Below, piece after piece: positions 49,771 through 59,037 of a stretch of DNA of 64,000 nucleotides. The first letter of the stretch is position 1. Each line of letters begins with the position of its first letter. Both the position numbers and the translations under genes were made by a program. The DNA comes from Achromobacter sp. MFA1 R4 (GTDB lineage: Bacteria > Pseudomonadota > Gammaproteobacteria > Burkholderiales > Burkholderiaceae_B), in NCBI RefSeq assembly GCF_900156745.1, contig NZ_LT707065.1:6026086-6090085 (forward strand). The letters run 5' to 3'. Under the pieces are notes generated by a model, which had not been told where the DNA came from, searched no databases, and was given only the letters and a program-made list of their open reading frames with translations.

Positions 49771-50521
49771 GCTGTGCGCCGTCATCCCCGTGTTCAACCA
49801 CGGCGGCACCGTGTCCGCGGTGGTGGCGCAACTGACGGCGCAGGGCCTGCCCTGCGTGCTGGTCGATGACGGCTCGGACCCGGCGTGCGCGGCGGTGCTG
49901 GACCAGTTGGCCGCGCAGCCCGGTATGCAGCCCGACATACGGCTCGTGCGCCGCGCAGTCAATGGCGGCAAAGGCGCGGCGGTGCAGGACGGATTGCGCG
50001 CCGCCCGCGCGCTGGGCTACACGCATGCGCTGCAGGTGGACGCCGACGGCCAGCACGCGCTGCAGGACGTGACGGCATTTTCCGACGCCTCCCGCGCGCA
50101 GCCGGACTCGGTGATCTGCGGCGCGCCAGTCTATGGCGACGACATGCCCCGCAGCCGCCTCTACGGCCGCTGGCTGACCCGCGTCTGGGTATGGATCAAC
50201 ACTTTGTCGTTCGACATCCCCGACGCCATGTGCGGCTTTCGCGTCTATCCGCTGGCCGCCGTCCTGCCCGTGATCGACGGCGCCCATGTCGGCCGGCGCA
50301 TGGATTTCGACATCGCCATTCTGGTGCGGCTGCATTGGCGCGGCATGCCCATGGCGTGGCTGCCGACGCGCGTCGTCTATCCCGAAGGCGGCATCTCGCA
50401 CTTCAAGGGGCTGCAGGACAACCTGCTGATCAGCCGCATGCATGCGCGGCTGTTTTTCGGGATGCTGGCCCGGTCGCCAGCCCTGCTGTGGCGCCGCCTG
50501 ACCGGGAGCGTCCGTCCATGA
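49757..50521 (+). CDS. Family 2 glycosyltransferase
   Basis: 254 residues. The GT-A fold is seen in CAVIPVFNHGGTVSAVVAQL, LVDDGSD, GKGAAVQDGLRAARALG and the metal-binding LQVDADGQH. The gene overlaps the ligase by 14 bp and the acyltransferase by ATGA. It may transfer a sugar or similar unit to the lipid or polyene conjugate. The acceptor is unknown. Confidence 0.87.
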   Translation: MAPHKLCAVIPVFNHGGTVSAVVAQLTAQGLPCVLVDDGSDPACAAVLDQLAAQPGMQPDIRLVRRAVNGGKGAAVQDGLRAARALGYTHALQVDADGQHALQDVTAFSDASRAQPDSVICGAPVYGDDMPRSRLYGRWLTRVWVWINTLSFDIPDAMCGFRVYPLAAVLPVIDGAHVGRRMDFDIAILVRLHWRGMPMAWLPTRVVYPEGGISHFKGLQDNLLISRMHARLFFGMLARSPALLWRRLTGSVRP

Positions 50522-51441
50522 GCGCCCCCGACAGCCATTGGGCGGGGCAGCGGGAACGCGGCCATCCGGCGCTGATGCGCCTGACGGCCTGGGCCGCGCG
50601 CAGGCTGGGCCGGCGCACCGTCGCGCCCGTGGTCTGGCTCGTCGTGCTGTATTTCTATGCCTTCGGCGCGCGCGCCCGTCGCGCGATCGCCGCGTATCAG
50701 CGGCGCCTGGTGAACGCCGGCGGCCTCGTCGCGCCGCTGCCCCGCGCCTTTCCTGTCTACCGGCAATACCTGGCCTTCGCCACCGCCATGCTCGACAAGC
50801 TGGACGTCTGGCAGGGCAGGATCACCATGGCCCAACTGGACATCGCCGACCCGGATGGCCTGCACGGCCAGATGGGCCATGGCCGCGGCCAGATCCTGGT
50901 GGGCTCGCACCTGGGCAACCTTGAAATCTGCCGCGCGCTCGCCGAGCAGACCGGCGCGCTCAGATTGAACGTGCTGGTCCACAGCAAACATGCCGTCCAC
51001 TTCAACCGCCTGCTCGATGAAGCCGGCGGCGGGCTGCGCATGATCCAGGTCAGCGAACTGGACGCGGCCGTCATGCTCGATCTGGCGCAACGCCTCGATC
51101 GGGGCGAATGGCTGGCCATCGCCGGCGACCGCGTGCCGCTGCAGGGCGATCGCACGGTGCCGGTGCAATTCCTGGGCGCGACCGCGCGACTGCCCCAGGG
51201 CCCCTGGCTGTTGGCCGGGTTGCTGGGTTGCCCGGTGAATCTGCTGTTCTGCACCCGCCAGGGCGATCGCTACCGCGTGTCGATGGAGCGGCTGTCGGAC
51301 GGCATCGCCTGGACGCGCGCGACGCGCCAGCAACGGATCGCCGACTGGGCGCAGCGCTATGCCGACCGCCTCGCGGCGCACTGCCGACTGGCCCCGCTGC
51401 AGTGGTTCAACTTCTACCCCTTCTGGAAAGACGATGCGTAA
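50518..51441 (+). CDS. LpxL/HtrB-like lipid acyltransferase
   Basis: 307 residues. A membrane-near N-terminal helix (VVWLVVLYFYAFGARARRAI), then a catalytic HXnE-like site ILVGSHLGNLEICRALAEQ and GDRVPLQ, as in lipid A late acyltransferases. Probably attaches an acyl or polyene chain to a glycolipid. Starts in an ATGA overlap, ends overlapping the thioesterase gene. Confidence 0.85.
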   Translation: MSAPDSHWAGQRERGHPALMRLTAWAARRLGRRTVAPVVWLVVLYFYAFGARARRAIAAYQRRLVNAGGLVAPLPRAFPVYRQYLAFATAMLDKLDVWQGRITMAQLDIADPDGLHGQMGHGRGQILVGSHLGNLEICRALAEQTGALRLNVLVHSKHAVHFNRLLDEAGGGLRMIQVSELDAAVMLDLAQRLDRGEWLAIAGDRVPLQGDRTVPVQFLGATARLPQGPWLLAGLLGCPVNLLFCTRQGDRYRVSMERLSDGIAWTRATRQQRIADWAQRYADRLAAHCRLAPLQWFNFYPFWKDDA

Positions 51442-51877
51442 ACGCGGCGCCATCGGCGCGGAAGTCGAAATTCGCGTGCCCTTTTTCGACGTCGATTCGA
51501 TCAATGTCGTCTGGCATGGTCACTACGTGAAGTACCTGGAGCAGGCGCGCTGCGAGCTGCTGGACAGCCTTGGCCACAATTACGGCGCCATGCGCGCCAG
51601 CGGCTATGTGTGGCCGGTGATCGACCTGCACCTGCGCTACGCCCAGCCGGCGCAGTTCGGCCAACGGCTGGTCGTGCGCGCCGAACTGGTGGAATGGGAA
51701 CATCGGCTCAAGATCAACTACCTGATCCAGGATGCGGACACGGGCCAGCGGCTGACGCGCGCCACGTCCGAGCAGGTGGCCGTCTGCCTGGCCAGCGGCG
51801 AGATGCAACTGGCCTCGCCCGAGGTCTTCGTCGCCGCGGTCCGAAGCAGGCTCCAGTCCCTGGAGGCCGGCACATGA
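51434..51877 (+). CDS. Acyl-CoA/ACP thioesterase, 4-hydroxybenzoyl-CoA type (ApeK-like)
   Basis: 147 residues, a hotdog thioesterase of the YbgC/4HBT type. The motif VPFFDVDSINVVWHGHYVKYLEQAR carries the catalytic Asp and the HxxY segment. Releases an acyl chain from carrier protein or CoA. Overlaps genes on both sides, by 8 bp upstream and ATGA downstream. Confidence 0.85.
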   Translation: MRKRGAIGAEVEIRVPFFDVDSINVVWHGHYVKYLEQARCELLDSLGHNYGAMRASGYVWPVIDLHLRYAQPAQFGQRLVVRAELVEWEHRLKINYLIQDADTGQRLTRATSEQVAVCLASGEMQLASPEVFVAAVRSRLQSLEAGT

Positions 51878-52500
51878 TGCGCATTCCCACCCCCCGCCCG
51901 TTCTGGAAGCGGCTCGCCTGCCTGCTGGCGCTGGCCCTGCTGCCCCTGACCGCCGCGGCCTTCGACCTGGACGACCTGCGGGCACAACTGCGCGCCACGC
52001 CGATCGTGCGCGGCCAGTTCGTGCAGCAGAAATTCCTGCGCTCGCTGCCCCAGCCCCTGACCAGCCGCGGCGACTTCACGCTGGCGGCCGGAAAAGGCCT
52101 GCTATGGCTGCTGCGCACGCCCATCGCGCAGGACCTGCGCATCGATGCCAACGGCATCTCGCGCCGGGACGCGTCCGGCGCCTGGACAAAGCTGCCCCAG
52201 CAGACGGGCGGCGGCCGCGAGAACCAGCTCTTTCTTTCCGTGCTGGCCGGCGACACCCGCGCGCTGCAGGAAAACTTCGACCTGGCGCTGACGGGCGAGT
52301 CCACCGACTGGCATTTGACCCTGACACCGCGCTCGGCGCTGCTGCGCCAGATCTTCGACACCATCCGGATCGATGGCGGCGCGCTCGTTGACCGCATCGA
52401 ACTGCGTGAAACCCAAGGCGACCGCAGCGTGCTGCAGATGACCGGCGCCATCGCCGCGCAAGCCTTGACCCCCGAGGAAGAGCGTGCGTTCGCGGACTGA
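51874..52500 (+). CDS. LolA-like periplasmic lipid/lipoprotein carrier (ApeL-like)
   Basis: 208 residues. A Sec signal peptide (LACLLALALLPLTAAA-FDL) and a LolA-type open beta-barrel: VRGQFVQQKFLRSLPQPLTSRGDF, then GKGLLWLLRTP. It probably escorts the finished pigment lipid across the periplasm. Ends inside the MMPL gene start (17-bp overlap). Confidence 0.82.
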   Translation: MMRIPTPRPFWKRLACLLALALLPLTAAAFDLDDLRAQLRATPIVRGQFVQQKFLRSLPQPLTSRGDFTLAAGKGLLWLLRTPIAQDLRIDANGISRRDASGAWTKLPQQTGGGRENQLFLSVLAGDTRALQENFDLALTGESTDWHLTLTPRSALLRQIFDTIRIDGGALVDRIELRETQGDRSVLQMTGAIAAQALTPEEERAFAD

Positions 52501-54811
52501 ACGCTGGCTGCCCCGCCTGTTCAAGTTGGGGCTGCTGCTGGTGCTGCTGGCCGGCGCCTGGCAGTGCCGCAACGGCTGGCCGGTTTCCGCCAATCTGATG
52601 GAGCTGGTGCCGCAGGCGTCCGTTGACGCCACGCGGCGGCTGGCCGAGAGCCGCATCCAGGAACCGCTCTCGCGCCAGCTCATTGCGCTGGTCGCCGCGC
52701 GCGACGGCGCCGATCCCGTGCCGCCGGCGCGTCTGCTGGCAAAGCGGTGGACGGACAGCGGCCTGTTCTCCCAGGTGCAGGTAGACCTGAACGTCGACCT
52801 GGCCGCCCTGCGCGAGCACCTCCTGGCGGGCCGCCTGGCCATGCTCCCGCTGGCGGACCGCCAGCAACTGGAAAACGACCCCGCGGCCTACGCGCAGCGC
52901 CGTGCCCGCGAACTGTCCGATCCCTTCTCCTCGTCGGGCCTGGTGCCCGCCGATCAGGACTGGCTGGGGCTGACGCGCCGCGCCGAACAGGCGCTGCGTC
53001 CCGGCGGACTGGTGCATTTCGACATGGGTTCGGGCACGTTGCAGGCCGAACAGGGCGGCCGGCGCTGGGTGCTCGTGCGCGCCGATACGCGCGCCGACGC
53101 CTTCGACGCCGACGCGCCGCAACGCATTGCGGCGCAAATCGACCAGGATCGAGCGGCCCTGGGCGCGGCGGGCGCCGAGCTGCTGGTGGCGGGCGGCCCC
53201 CTGTATGCCGCGGCCGGCAAGGCCCAGGCCGTCGCCGAAAGCGGCTGGATCGGAACCGGCGCCGCCATCGGGATCGTGCTGGTGCTGCTGCTGGCGATGC
53301 GCCGCTGGCGCGTGCTGCTGGCGTTCGTGCCCGTGGCCGTGGGGCTGGTGACCGGCACGGTCGCGTGCGTCGCCGTATTCGGCTCCATCCACGTCCTCAC
53401 GCTCGTCATCGGCGCCAGCCTGATCGGCGTGGCCGTGGACTTCCCCATGCACTGGCTGGGAAAGAGCTTTGGGATGCCGGACTGGCAAGCCTGGCCGGCC
53501 TTGCGCCGGGTGCTCCCCGGCCTGACCATCAGCCTGGCCGCCAGCCTGGTGGGCTACCTCGCGCTGGCGTTCACGCCGTTCCCGGCGCTGACCCAGACCG
53601 CCGTGTTCTCGGCGGCCGGCCTGCTGGGCGCTTATGCATGCACCGTGTGCCAGCTTCCTGCCTGGATGCGCGGCTGGCGGCCACATCCCTGGCTGCCCCT
53701 GCTGGGCTTTGCCCAGCGTGCGCTGCGCACGCGCGAACGGCTGGCCGCCCGGCGCGGCGTCCTGTGGATCGGCGCGGCCCTGGTGGCGGCGGGCGTCGCG
53801 GGCGGCATTGCGCGGCTTGGCATCCAGGACGACCTGCGCCAGTGGCTGAGCCTGCCGGCGCCCCTGATGGCGCAGGCCAGGCAGATCGGCGACATCACCG
53901 GCGTCGTGCCCACCAGCCAGTTCTTCCTGGTGCGCGCCCGCGATCCCGACGAACTGCTGCGCCGCCAGGCGCGGGTCGCCCAGCGGCTCGATGCGCTGGT
54001 GCGCGACGGCAAACTGGCCACGTACAACGCGCTGAGCCAGCTCGTGTCGCCGGCCGCCGAGCAGGAGGCCCTGCGCGGCAGACTGGCCGCCCTGGCCGCA
54101 CAGCCGCAGGCCTGGAAGGCCATGACCGACCTCGGCATTCCTTTCGAGGCCATCGCGCAGGAGCTGCAGTCGCTCGCGGCGCTGCCCCCGCTCACGATCG
54201 ACGACGCGCTGCGCGGCCCCCAGGCCGAACGCTGGCGCGCGCTGTGGCTGGGCCAGCACGGCGGCGAATATGCGGGCATGATCACCCTGCTCGGCCTGCG
54301 CGACCCGGCGGCCCTGGCCGCCGTGGCGCAGGACGCGCCGGGCGTCAGCCTGGTCGACCGCAGCGGCGAACTCAACCGCATGTTCGCCGCCACCCGGATC
54401 GAAGCCGCCGAACTCAAGCTCATTTCCTATGTGGCCGCCGCGGTGCTGCTGCTGCTGACGCTGGGCCGCGCGGCGACCTGGCGCATCCTGGCCGTGCCCC
54501 TGGCGGCCACCGCCTGCAGCCTCGCCGCGCTGGGCTATCTTGGCCAGCCCCTGACGCTGTTCAGCCTGTTCGGCCTGCTGCTGGTGTCCGCCATCGGGGT
54601 GGATTACGCGATCTTCATGTTCGAGCGCGTCGCGGGCGCGGCCGCCAGCCTGGTGGGCATTCTCCTGGGCGCGGTCACGACGCTGCTGTCGTTCGGACTG
54701 CTCGCCCTCAGCCAGACCCCCGCCATTGCCAACTTCGGGCTGGCCGTGGCGCTTGGCGTGGCCTTTTCGCTGCTGTGGGCGCCGTGGATCGGCCCGCCCC
54801 GCGGGCGCTGA
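52484..54811 (+). CDS. MMPL/RND-family lipid exporter (ApeM-like)
   Basis: 775 residues with about 12 helices in two repeats, each preceded by a periplasmic domain. The GTG start overlaps the LolA-like gene. Helical blocks include IGIVLVLLLAMRRWRVLLAF and LVIGASLIGVAVDFPMHWLGK in the first half and LLLVSAIGVDYAIFMFERVAG in the second; the charged residues VD and D-Y in helix 4-type segments suit proton coupling. It likely moves the lipid-linked polyene out of the inner membrane to the LolA-like carrier. Confidence 0.87.
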   Translation: MRSRTERWLPRLFKLGLLLVLLAGAWQCRNGWPVSANLMELVPQASVDATRRLAESRIQEPLSRQLIALVAARDGADPVPPARLLAKRWTDSGLFSQVQVDLNVDLAALREHLLAGRLAMLPLADRQQLENDPAAYAQRRARELSDPFSSSGLVPADQDWLGLTRRAEQALRPGGLVHFDMGSGTLQAEQGGRRWVLVRADTRADAFDADAPQRIAAQIDQDRAALGAAGAELLVAGGPLYAAAGKAQAVAESGWIGTGAAIGIVLVLLLAMRRWRVLLAFVPVAVGLVTGTVACVAVFGSIHVLTLVIGASLIGVAVDFPMHWLGKSFGMPDWQAWPALRRVLPGLTISLAASLVGYLALAFTPFPALTQTAVFSAAGLLGAYACTVCQLPAWMRGWRPHPWLPLLGFAQRALRTRERLAARRGVLWIGAALVAAGVAGGIARLGIQDDLRQWLSLPAPLMAQARQIGDITGVVPTSQFFLVRARDPDELLRRQARVAQRLDALVRDGKLATYNALSQLVSPAAEQEALRGRLAALAAQPQAWKAMTDLGIPFEAIAQELQSLAALPPLTIDDALRGPQAERWRALWLGQHGGEYAGMITLLGLRDPAALAAVAQDAPGVSLVDRSGELNRMFAATRIEAAELKLISYVAAAVLLLLTLGRAATWRILAVPLAATACSLAALGYLGQPLTLFSLFGLLLVSAIGVDYAIFMFERVAGAAASLVGILLGAVTTLLSFGLLALSQTPAIANFGLAVALGVAFSLLWAPWIGPPRGR

Positions 54812-54838
54812 CGCTTTCCTCTCATCACGCATCGCAAC

Positions 54839-56101
54839 ATGGAAACATCCAGCATGGAACATCGGGAAGTCGTGGTCATCGGGGCGGGCCCGGCCGGCGC
54901 GGTCGCCGCGGCCTTGCTCAAACGGCAGGGGCACGACGTCCTGATCCTTGAACGCCAGCAGTTCCCGCGCTTTTCCATCGGCGAAAGCCTGCTGGCGCAC
55001 TGCCTGGAATACCTGGACGAGGCAGGCATGATGCCCGCCGTCCAGGCCGCCGGCTTCCAGGTCAAGAACGGCGCCGCATTTGCCTGCGGCGACGCCTACA
55101 CCTACTTCGACTTTCGCGACAAGTTCACCGCCGGGCCGGGCACGACCTTCCAGGTGCAGCGCGCGCACTTCGACCAAGTGCTCGCCGACGACGCCGCCCG
55201 CCAAGGCGTCGAGGTGCGCTACCGGCAGGAAGTCACCGCGGCCGACTTCGGCAACGACGGCCCGCTGCTGGACGTGCGCACCGCCGAAGGCGATAGCTAT
55301 CAGGTCAAGAGCCGGTTCGTGCTGGACGCCAGCGGCTACGGCCGCGTCCTGGCGCGCATGCTGGACCTGGAACGCCCGTCGTCCATGCCGCCGCGCAAGG
55401 CCATCTTCACCCACATCGAGGACCGCATCGACGATCCCGGCTTTGACCGCGAAAAGATCCTGATCACGGTGCATCCCGAACAACGGGGCATCTGGTACTG
55501 GCTGATTCCCTTCTCCAACGGCCGCTGCTCGTTCGGCGTCGTCGGCGGCGAGGACCTTTTCGGCGCCCCCGGTGTAGACCTGATGACCACCTTGCGCGCC
55601 ATGGCGCAGGCCGCGCCCAACCTGAAGCGCGTCTTGAAGAACGCGGTCTGGGATACGCCCGCCAACACGATAGGCGGCTACTCGGCCAGCGTGACGCGCC
55701 TGCACGGCCCGGGCTATGCCTTGCTGGGCAACGCCGCGGAGTTCCTGGATCCGGTGTTTTCGTCCGGGGTCACCATCGCGCTGCGCTCGTCCAAGCTGGC
55801 GGCCGATGCGCTGCACCGGCAGCTGGGCGGCGCCCAGGTGGACTGGCAAGCCGAGTTCGCCGACCCGCTGATGGTGGGCGTCGAAACATTCCGCGCCTAT
55901 GTCCAGGGCTGGTACAGCGGCGAATTCCAGGACGTCGTGTTCTACCCGCGCGCGCAACCGGAAATACGCCGCATGATCAGCGCCATCCTGGCCGGCTACG
56001 CGTGGGACACCCGCAACCCCTTTGTCGCCAACCCGCAGCGCCGCCTGCGCATGCTGAGCGAACTCTGCCGCGCGGGCGCCCCGCTTGCGCAGCCCGCCTG
56101 A
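54839..56101 (+). CDS. FAD-dependent enzyme with flavin-dependent halogenase signatures
   Basis: 420 residues. FAD site VVVIGAGPAGAVAAALLKRQG (residues 11-31), FSIGESLLAHCLEYLDEAGM, and Lys76 in GFQVKNGAAF, at the position of the catalytic lysine of halogenases. Residues 219-224 read WYWLIP, the WxWxIP signature. Together these point to a tryptophan-halogenase-superfamily enzyme acting on a carrier- or aromatic-bound substrate. Some relatives are oxidoreductases without halogenase activity, so it stays a candidate. A second Met at residue 6, after GGAA, may be the true start. Confidence 0.8.
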   Translation: METSSMEHREVVVIGAGPAGAVAAALLKRQGHDVLILERQQFPRFSIGESLLAHCLEYLDEAGMMPAVQAAGFQVKNGAAFACGDAYTYFDFRDKFTAGPGTTFQVQRAHFDQVLADDAARQGVEVRYRQEVTAADFGNDGPLLDVRTAEGDSYQVKSRFVLDASGYGRVLARMLDLERPSSMPPRKAIFTHIEDRIDDPGFDREKILITVHPEQRGIWYWLIPFSNGRCSFGVVGGEDLFGAPGVDLMTTLRAMAQAAPNLKRVLKNAVWDTPANTIGGYSASVTRLHGPGYALLGNAAEFLDPVFSSGVTIALRSSKLAADALHRQLGGAQVDWQAEFADPLMVGVETFRAYVQGWYSGEFQDVVFYPRAQPEIRRMISAILAGYAWDTRNPFVANPQRRLRMLSELCRAGAPLAQPA

Positions 56102-56109
56102 GCCGCCCC

Positions 56110-56661
56110 ATGAACGCCGCTGCCGCCCTCTTCCCGACCGTACGCCGAAGCCTGGCGCTTGCGCTGCTGGCGCTGGCCGGTTGCGCCGGCGCGCCGCCCC
56201 TGCCCGCCCACGATGCCGGCTTTGCGCTGCCGCGCCAGTTGCACGTGGCGCAGACGGCGCCCGGCCAGCCCGCCGCCGACCTGCTCCTCGTGGTCCAGCG
56301 CGAAGGCGCCGCCCTGCGGTGGTCGTTGTTCGATCCCATGGGGGTGCCGCAGGCGCGGCAGATGCTGGAACGGGGCCAATGGCGCAACGATGGCTTCATG
56401 CGCCCCAATGCGCAGGCGCGCGAGCTGTTCGCCGCGCTGATGTTCGCCTGGACGCCGCAAGCGGATCTGGACGCCGAGTACGGCGCCGCGTCGTGGCGCG
56501 CCGCCGGGCCCGGCGGCGGCGTGACGCAGCGCGTTCTGCTCGGGCAGGGCAAGGCGCGCTGGACCGTCACCTGGCCGGGCGATGCGCAAGGCCCGGCGTT
56601 TTCCATCCGGACCGCCGACGACGTGACGTGGCGGATCACCCCCTTGAAGGAGCAGCCATGA
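56110..56661 (+). CDS. DUF3261-type lipoprotein (ApeN-like)
   Basis: 183 residues. Signal peptide with lipobox LAGC (Cys25), so lipid-anchored, probably outer-membrane facing the periplasm. The body resembles DUF3261 proteins of aryl-polyene clusters. By analogy with LolB it could receive the polyene lipid from the LolA-like carrier; that is inference. Ends with an ATGA overlap into the ketosynthase gene. Confidence 0.75.
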   Translation: MNAAAALFPTVRRSLALALLALAGCAGAPPLPAHDAGFALPRQLHVAQTAPGQPAADLLLVVQREGAALRWSLFDPMGVPQARQMLERGQWRNDGFMRPNAQARELFAALMFAWTPQADLDAEYGAASWRAAGPGGGVTQRVLLGQGKARWTVTWPGDAQGPAFSIRTADDVTWRITPLKEQP

Positions 56662-57857
56662 TGACCTGGCTAGGCACCCCCGGCGTGGTGTGCGCGCTTG
56701 GCGCCGGCGTCGAGGCCGTCGGCCGCGCCGCGTTCGCCGGCGACACCACCGGCATGCGCGCCCAGGCCGGCTGGGTCAATGGCCGCGTCCTGACGCTGGG
56801 GGCCTGCACGAGCGCGCTGCCGGCCCTGCCCCGGGAAGTGCCCGCGCATCACCACAGCCGCAACAATCAACTGCTGCTGGCGGCCGCGGCGCAGATCGAG
56901 GCGCCGCTGCGCGCCGCCATCGCCCGCTATGGCGCGGACCGCGTCGCCGTGGTGCTGGGCACCAGCACGTCCGGCGTCAATGACAACGCGCCCGCATTCC
57001 GCGACTTGCGCCAGCATGGCGCCTGGCCCGCCACCTACGACTACCGCCGACAGGCCCTGTCGTCCCCCGGCTCGTTCCTCGCCGACTGGCTGGGCACGAC
57101 GGGACCGGCCTACACGCTTTCCACGGCCTGCACGTCCAGCGCCCGCGCCCTGCTGTCGGCGCAGCGCCTGCTGCGGCTGGGCCTGTGCGACGCCGTGGTC
57201 TGCGGCGGCGCCGACACGCTGTGCCGCCTGACCATCAACGGCTTCGCCACGCTCGAAGCCGTCGACGACGCGCTATGCACGCCGTTTTCGGTCCATCGCC
57301 GCGGCATCAATATCGGCGAGGCCGGGGTCCTCTTTTTGATGGAGCGCGACCCCGCCGATGCGAATGCCGTGGCGCTGCTCGGCGGCGGCGCCAGCTCGGA
57401 CGCCTGGCACATGTCCGCGCCCGACCCCACCGGCGAAGGCGCCCGCCGGGCCATGCTGGCCGCCCTGCGGTCGGCGGACGTGGACGCCGCCAGCATCGGG
57501 TGGCTCAACCTGCACGGCACCGGCACCCCTCACAACGACGCGATGGAAAGCCACGCCACGAACGCCGTGTTTCCGAACGGCGTGCCCTGCGCATCGACCA
57601 AAGCCCTGACCGGCCACACGCTGGGCGCGGCAGGCGCGCTGGAAGCCGCGCTGGCCTGGATCACCCTGTCCGCGTCCAACGCCGAAGGCCGGCTCATGCC
57701 CCATGTCTGGGACGGCCATCCCGATCCGGCGCTGCCCGCGCTGGAATTCAGCACCCCCGCGCATCGCTACGCCGCGGGCCGGCGCCGCGTGGCGATGAGC
57801 AACTCCTTCGCCTTCGGCGGCAACAATGCCAGCCTCGTATTCGGAGGTCATCCATGA
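56658..57857 (+). CDS. Beta-ketoacyl-ACP synthase (ApeO-like)
   Basis: 399 residues. Nucleophile Cys158 in STACTSSARALLSAQ, His in NLHGTGTPHNDAMESHA and the second His in ALTGHTLGAAGALEAAL: a full Cys-His-His triad. Elongates the polyene by malonyl condensation, probably as a heterodimer with the Cys-less chain-length factor at 45421. ATG ATG start; overlaps both neighbours. Confidence 0.9.
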   Translation: MMTWLGTPGVVCALGAGVEAVGRAAFAGDTTGMRAQAGWVNGRVLTLGACTSALPALPREVPAHHHSRNNQLLLAAAAQIEAPLRAAIARYGADRVAVVLGTSTSGVNDNAPAFRDLRQHGAWPATYDYRRQALSSPGSFLADWLGTTGPAYTLSTACTSSARALLSAQRLLRLGLCDAVVCGGADTLCRLTINGFATLEAVDDALCTPFSVHRRGINIGEAGVLFLMERDPADANAVALLGGGASSDAWHMSAPDPTGEGARRAMLAALRSADVDAASIGWLNLHGTGTPHNDAMESHATNAVFPNGVPCASTKALTGHTLGAAGALEAALAWITLSASNAEGRLMPHVWDGHPDPALPALEFSTPAHRYAAGRRRVAMSNSFAFGGNNASLVFGGHP

Positions 57858-58309
57858 TCCCATGGCCGGTGGCCAGCCTGCTGCCGCACGCGGGCAACAT
57901 GATCCTGATCGACACGGTCAGCCACTACGACGCGGACAGCCTCACCGCGCATGCCGTCATCCGGCCGGGCCCCTATTCGCTGGCGGACGGTTCGCTGCCG
58001 CCGTGGCTGGGGATGGAACTCATGGCGCAGGCCGTGGGCGCCTGGGCGGGATGCCAGGCGCGGCAGGCGAACGAAGCCGTCAAGCTGGGTTTCCTGCTTG
58101 GCACGCGGCGCTATGAATGCCATGCGGCCTCGCTGCCCGCGGGCGCCGCCGTCACCATCCATGTCCGGCGCGGCCTGATCGACGCCAGCGGCATGAGCGT
58201 CTTTGAATGTGAACTGCGCGACCCGACCCGCTTGCTGGCCGAAGCCCGCCTGAACGTCTATCAGCCCAGCGACCCGCAAACCTTTATGCAGGAAGAAGCC
58301 CCCCAATGA
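57854..58309 (+). CDS. 3-hydroxyacyl-ACP dehydratase (ApeP-like)
   Basis: 151 residues, a single hotdog domain. LLPHAGNMILID with His12 and WLGMELMAQAVGAWAG with Glu55 give the His/Glu pair of a dehydratase. It forms the double bonds of the polyene together with the ketoreductase that follows. ATGA overlaps at both ends. Confidence 0.87.
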   Translation: MIPWPVASLLPHAGNMILIDTVSHYDADSLTAHAVIRPGPYSLADGSLPPWLGMELMAQAVGAWAGCQARQANEAVKLGFLLGTRRYECHAASLPAGAAVTIHVRRGLIDASGMSVFECELRDPTRLLAEARLNVYQPSDPQTFMQEEAPQ

Positions 58310-59037
58310 GCGCCGACCCCATCCTCGTCACCGGCTCGAGCCGCGGCATAGGCCGCGCCATCGCGCTGGCCCTGGCCGACGCCGGCCACGATCTGGTGCT
58401 GCACTGCCGCCAGCAGCGCGCCCAGGCCGAAGCCGTCCAGGCCGAAGTGCAGGCCCGCGGCCAAAAGGCGCGCGTGCTGCAATTCGACGTGGCCGACCGC
58501 GCGCAGTGCGCCGCCGCGCTGCAGGCGGACATCGAGGCCCACGGGGCCTATTACGGCGTGGTCCTGAACGCCGGCCTGACACGCGACGGCGCATTTCCCG
58601 CCCTCACCGGCGATGACTGGGACCAGGTCCTGCGGACCAACCTCGATGGCTTCTACAACGTGCTCAGCCCGCTGGCCATGCCCATGATCCGGCGCCGCGC
58701 TCCGGGGCGCGTGGTATGCATGGCGTCCGTTTCCGGACTGGTCGGCAACCGCGGCCAGGTGAACTACAGCGCCTCCAAGGCCGGCCTGATCGGCGCGGCC
58801 AAGGCCCTGGCCGTGGAACTGGCCAAGCGCCAGATCACCGTGAACTGCGTCGCGCCGGGGCTGATCGACACCGACATGATCGACGAACATGTGCCCGTCG
58901 ATGAAATCCTGAAAGCCGTCCCCGCGCAACGCATGGGCAAGCCCGAAGAAGTGGCCGCGACCGTGGCATTCCTGATGTCCCCCGGCGCCGCGTACATCAC
59001 GCGCCAGGTCATCGCCGTCAATGGAGGACTGTGCTGA
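58306..59037 (+). CDS. 3-oxoacyl-ACP reductase, FabG-like (ApeQ-like)
   Basis: 243 residues. VTGSSRGIGRAIALAL binds NADPH; catalytic Ser in MASVSGLVGNRGQVNYSASKAG with the Tyr and Lys. VNCVAPGLIDTDM and the IAVNGGLC end are FabG-typical. Reduces the 3-ketoacyl intermediates of polyene elongation. Its TGA shares a base with the next start. Confidence 0.92.
   Translation: MSADPILVTGSSRGIGRAIALALADAGHDLVLHCRQQRAQAEAVQAEVQARGQKARVLQFDVADRAQCAAALQADIEAHGAYYGVVLNAGLTRDGAFPALTGDDWDQVLRTNLDGFYNVLSPLAMPMIRRRAPGRVVCMASVSGLVGNRGQVNYSASKAGLIGAAKALAVELAKRQITVNCVAPGLIDTDMIDEHVPVDEILKAVPAQRMGKPEEVAATVAFLMSPGAAYITRQVIAVNGGLC

Noticed and set aside
52076-55957. A 1293-codon open frame on the minus strand across the exporter and FAD-enzyme genes
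   Set aside because: It mirrors codon positions of well-supported plus-strand genes in GC-rich DNA, has no recognisable domain, and is His/Gln/Arg/Ala-rich as antisense frames usually are. Similar long frames at 47350-49971 and 3136-5208 are rejected for the same reason.
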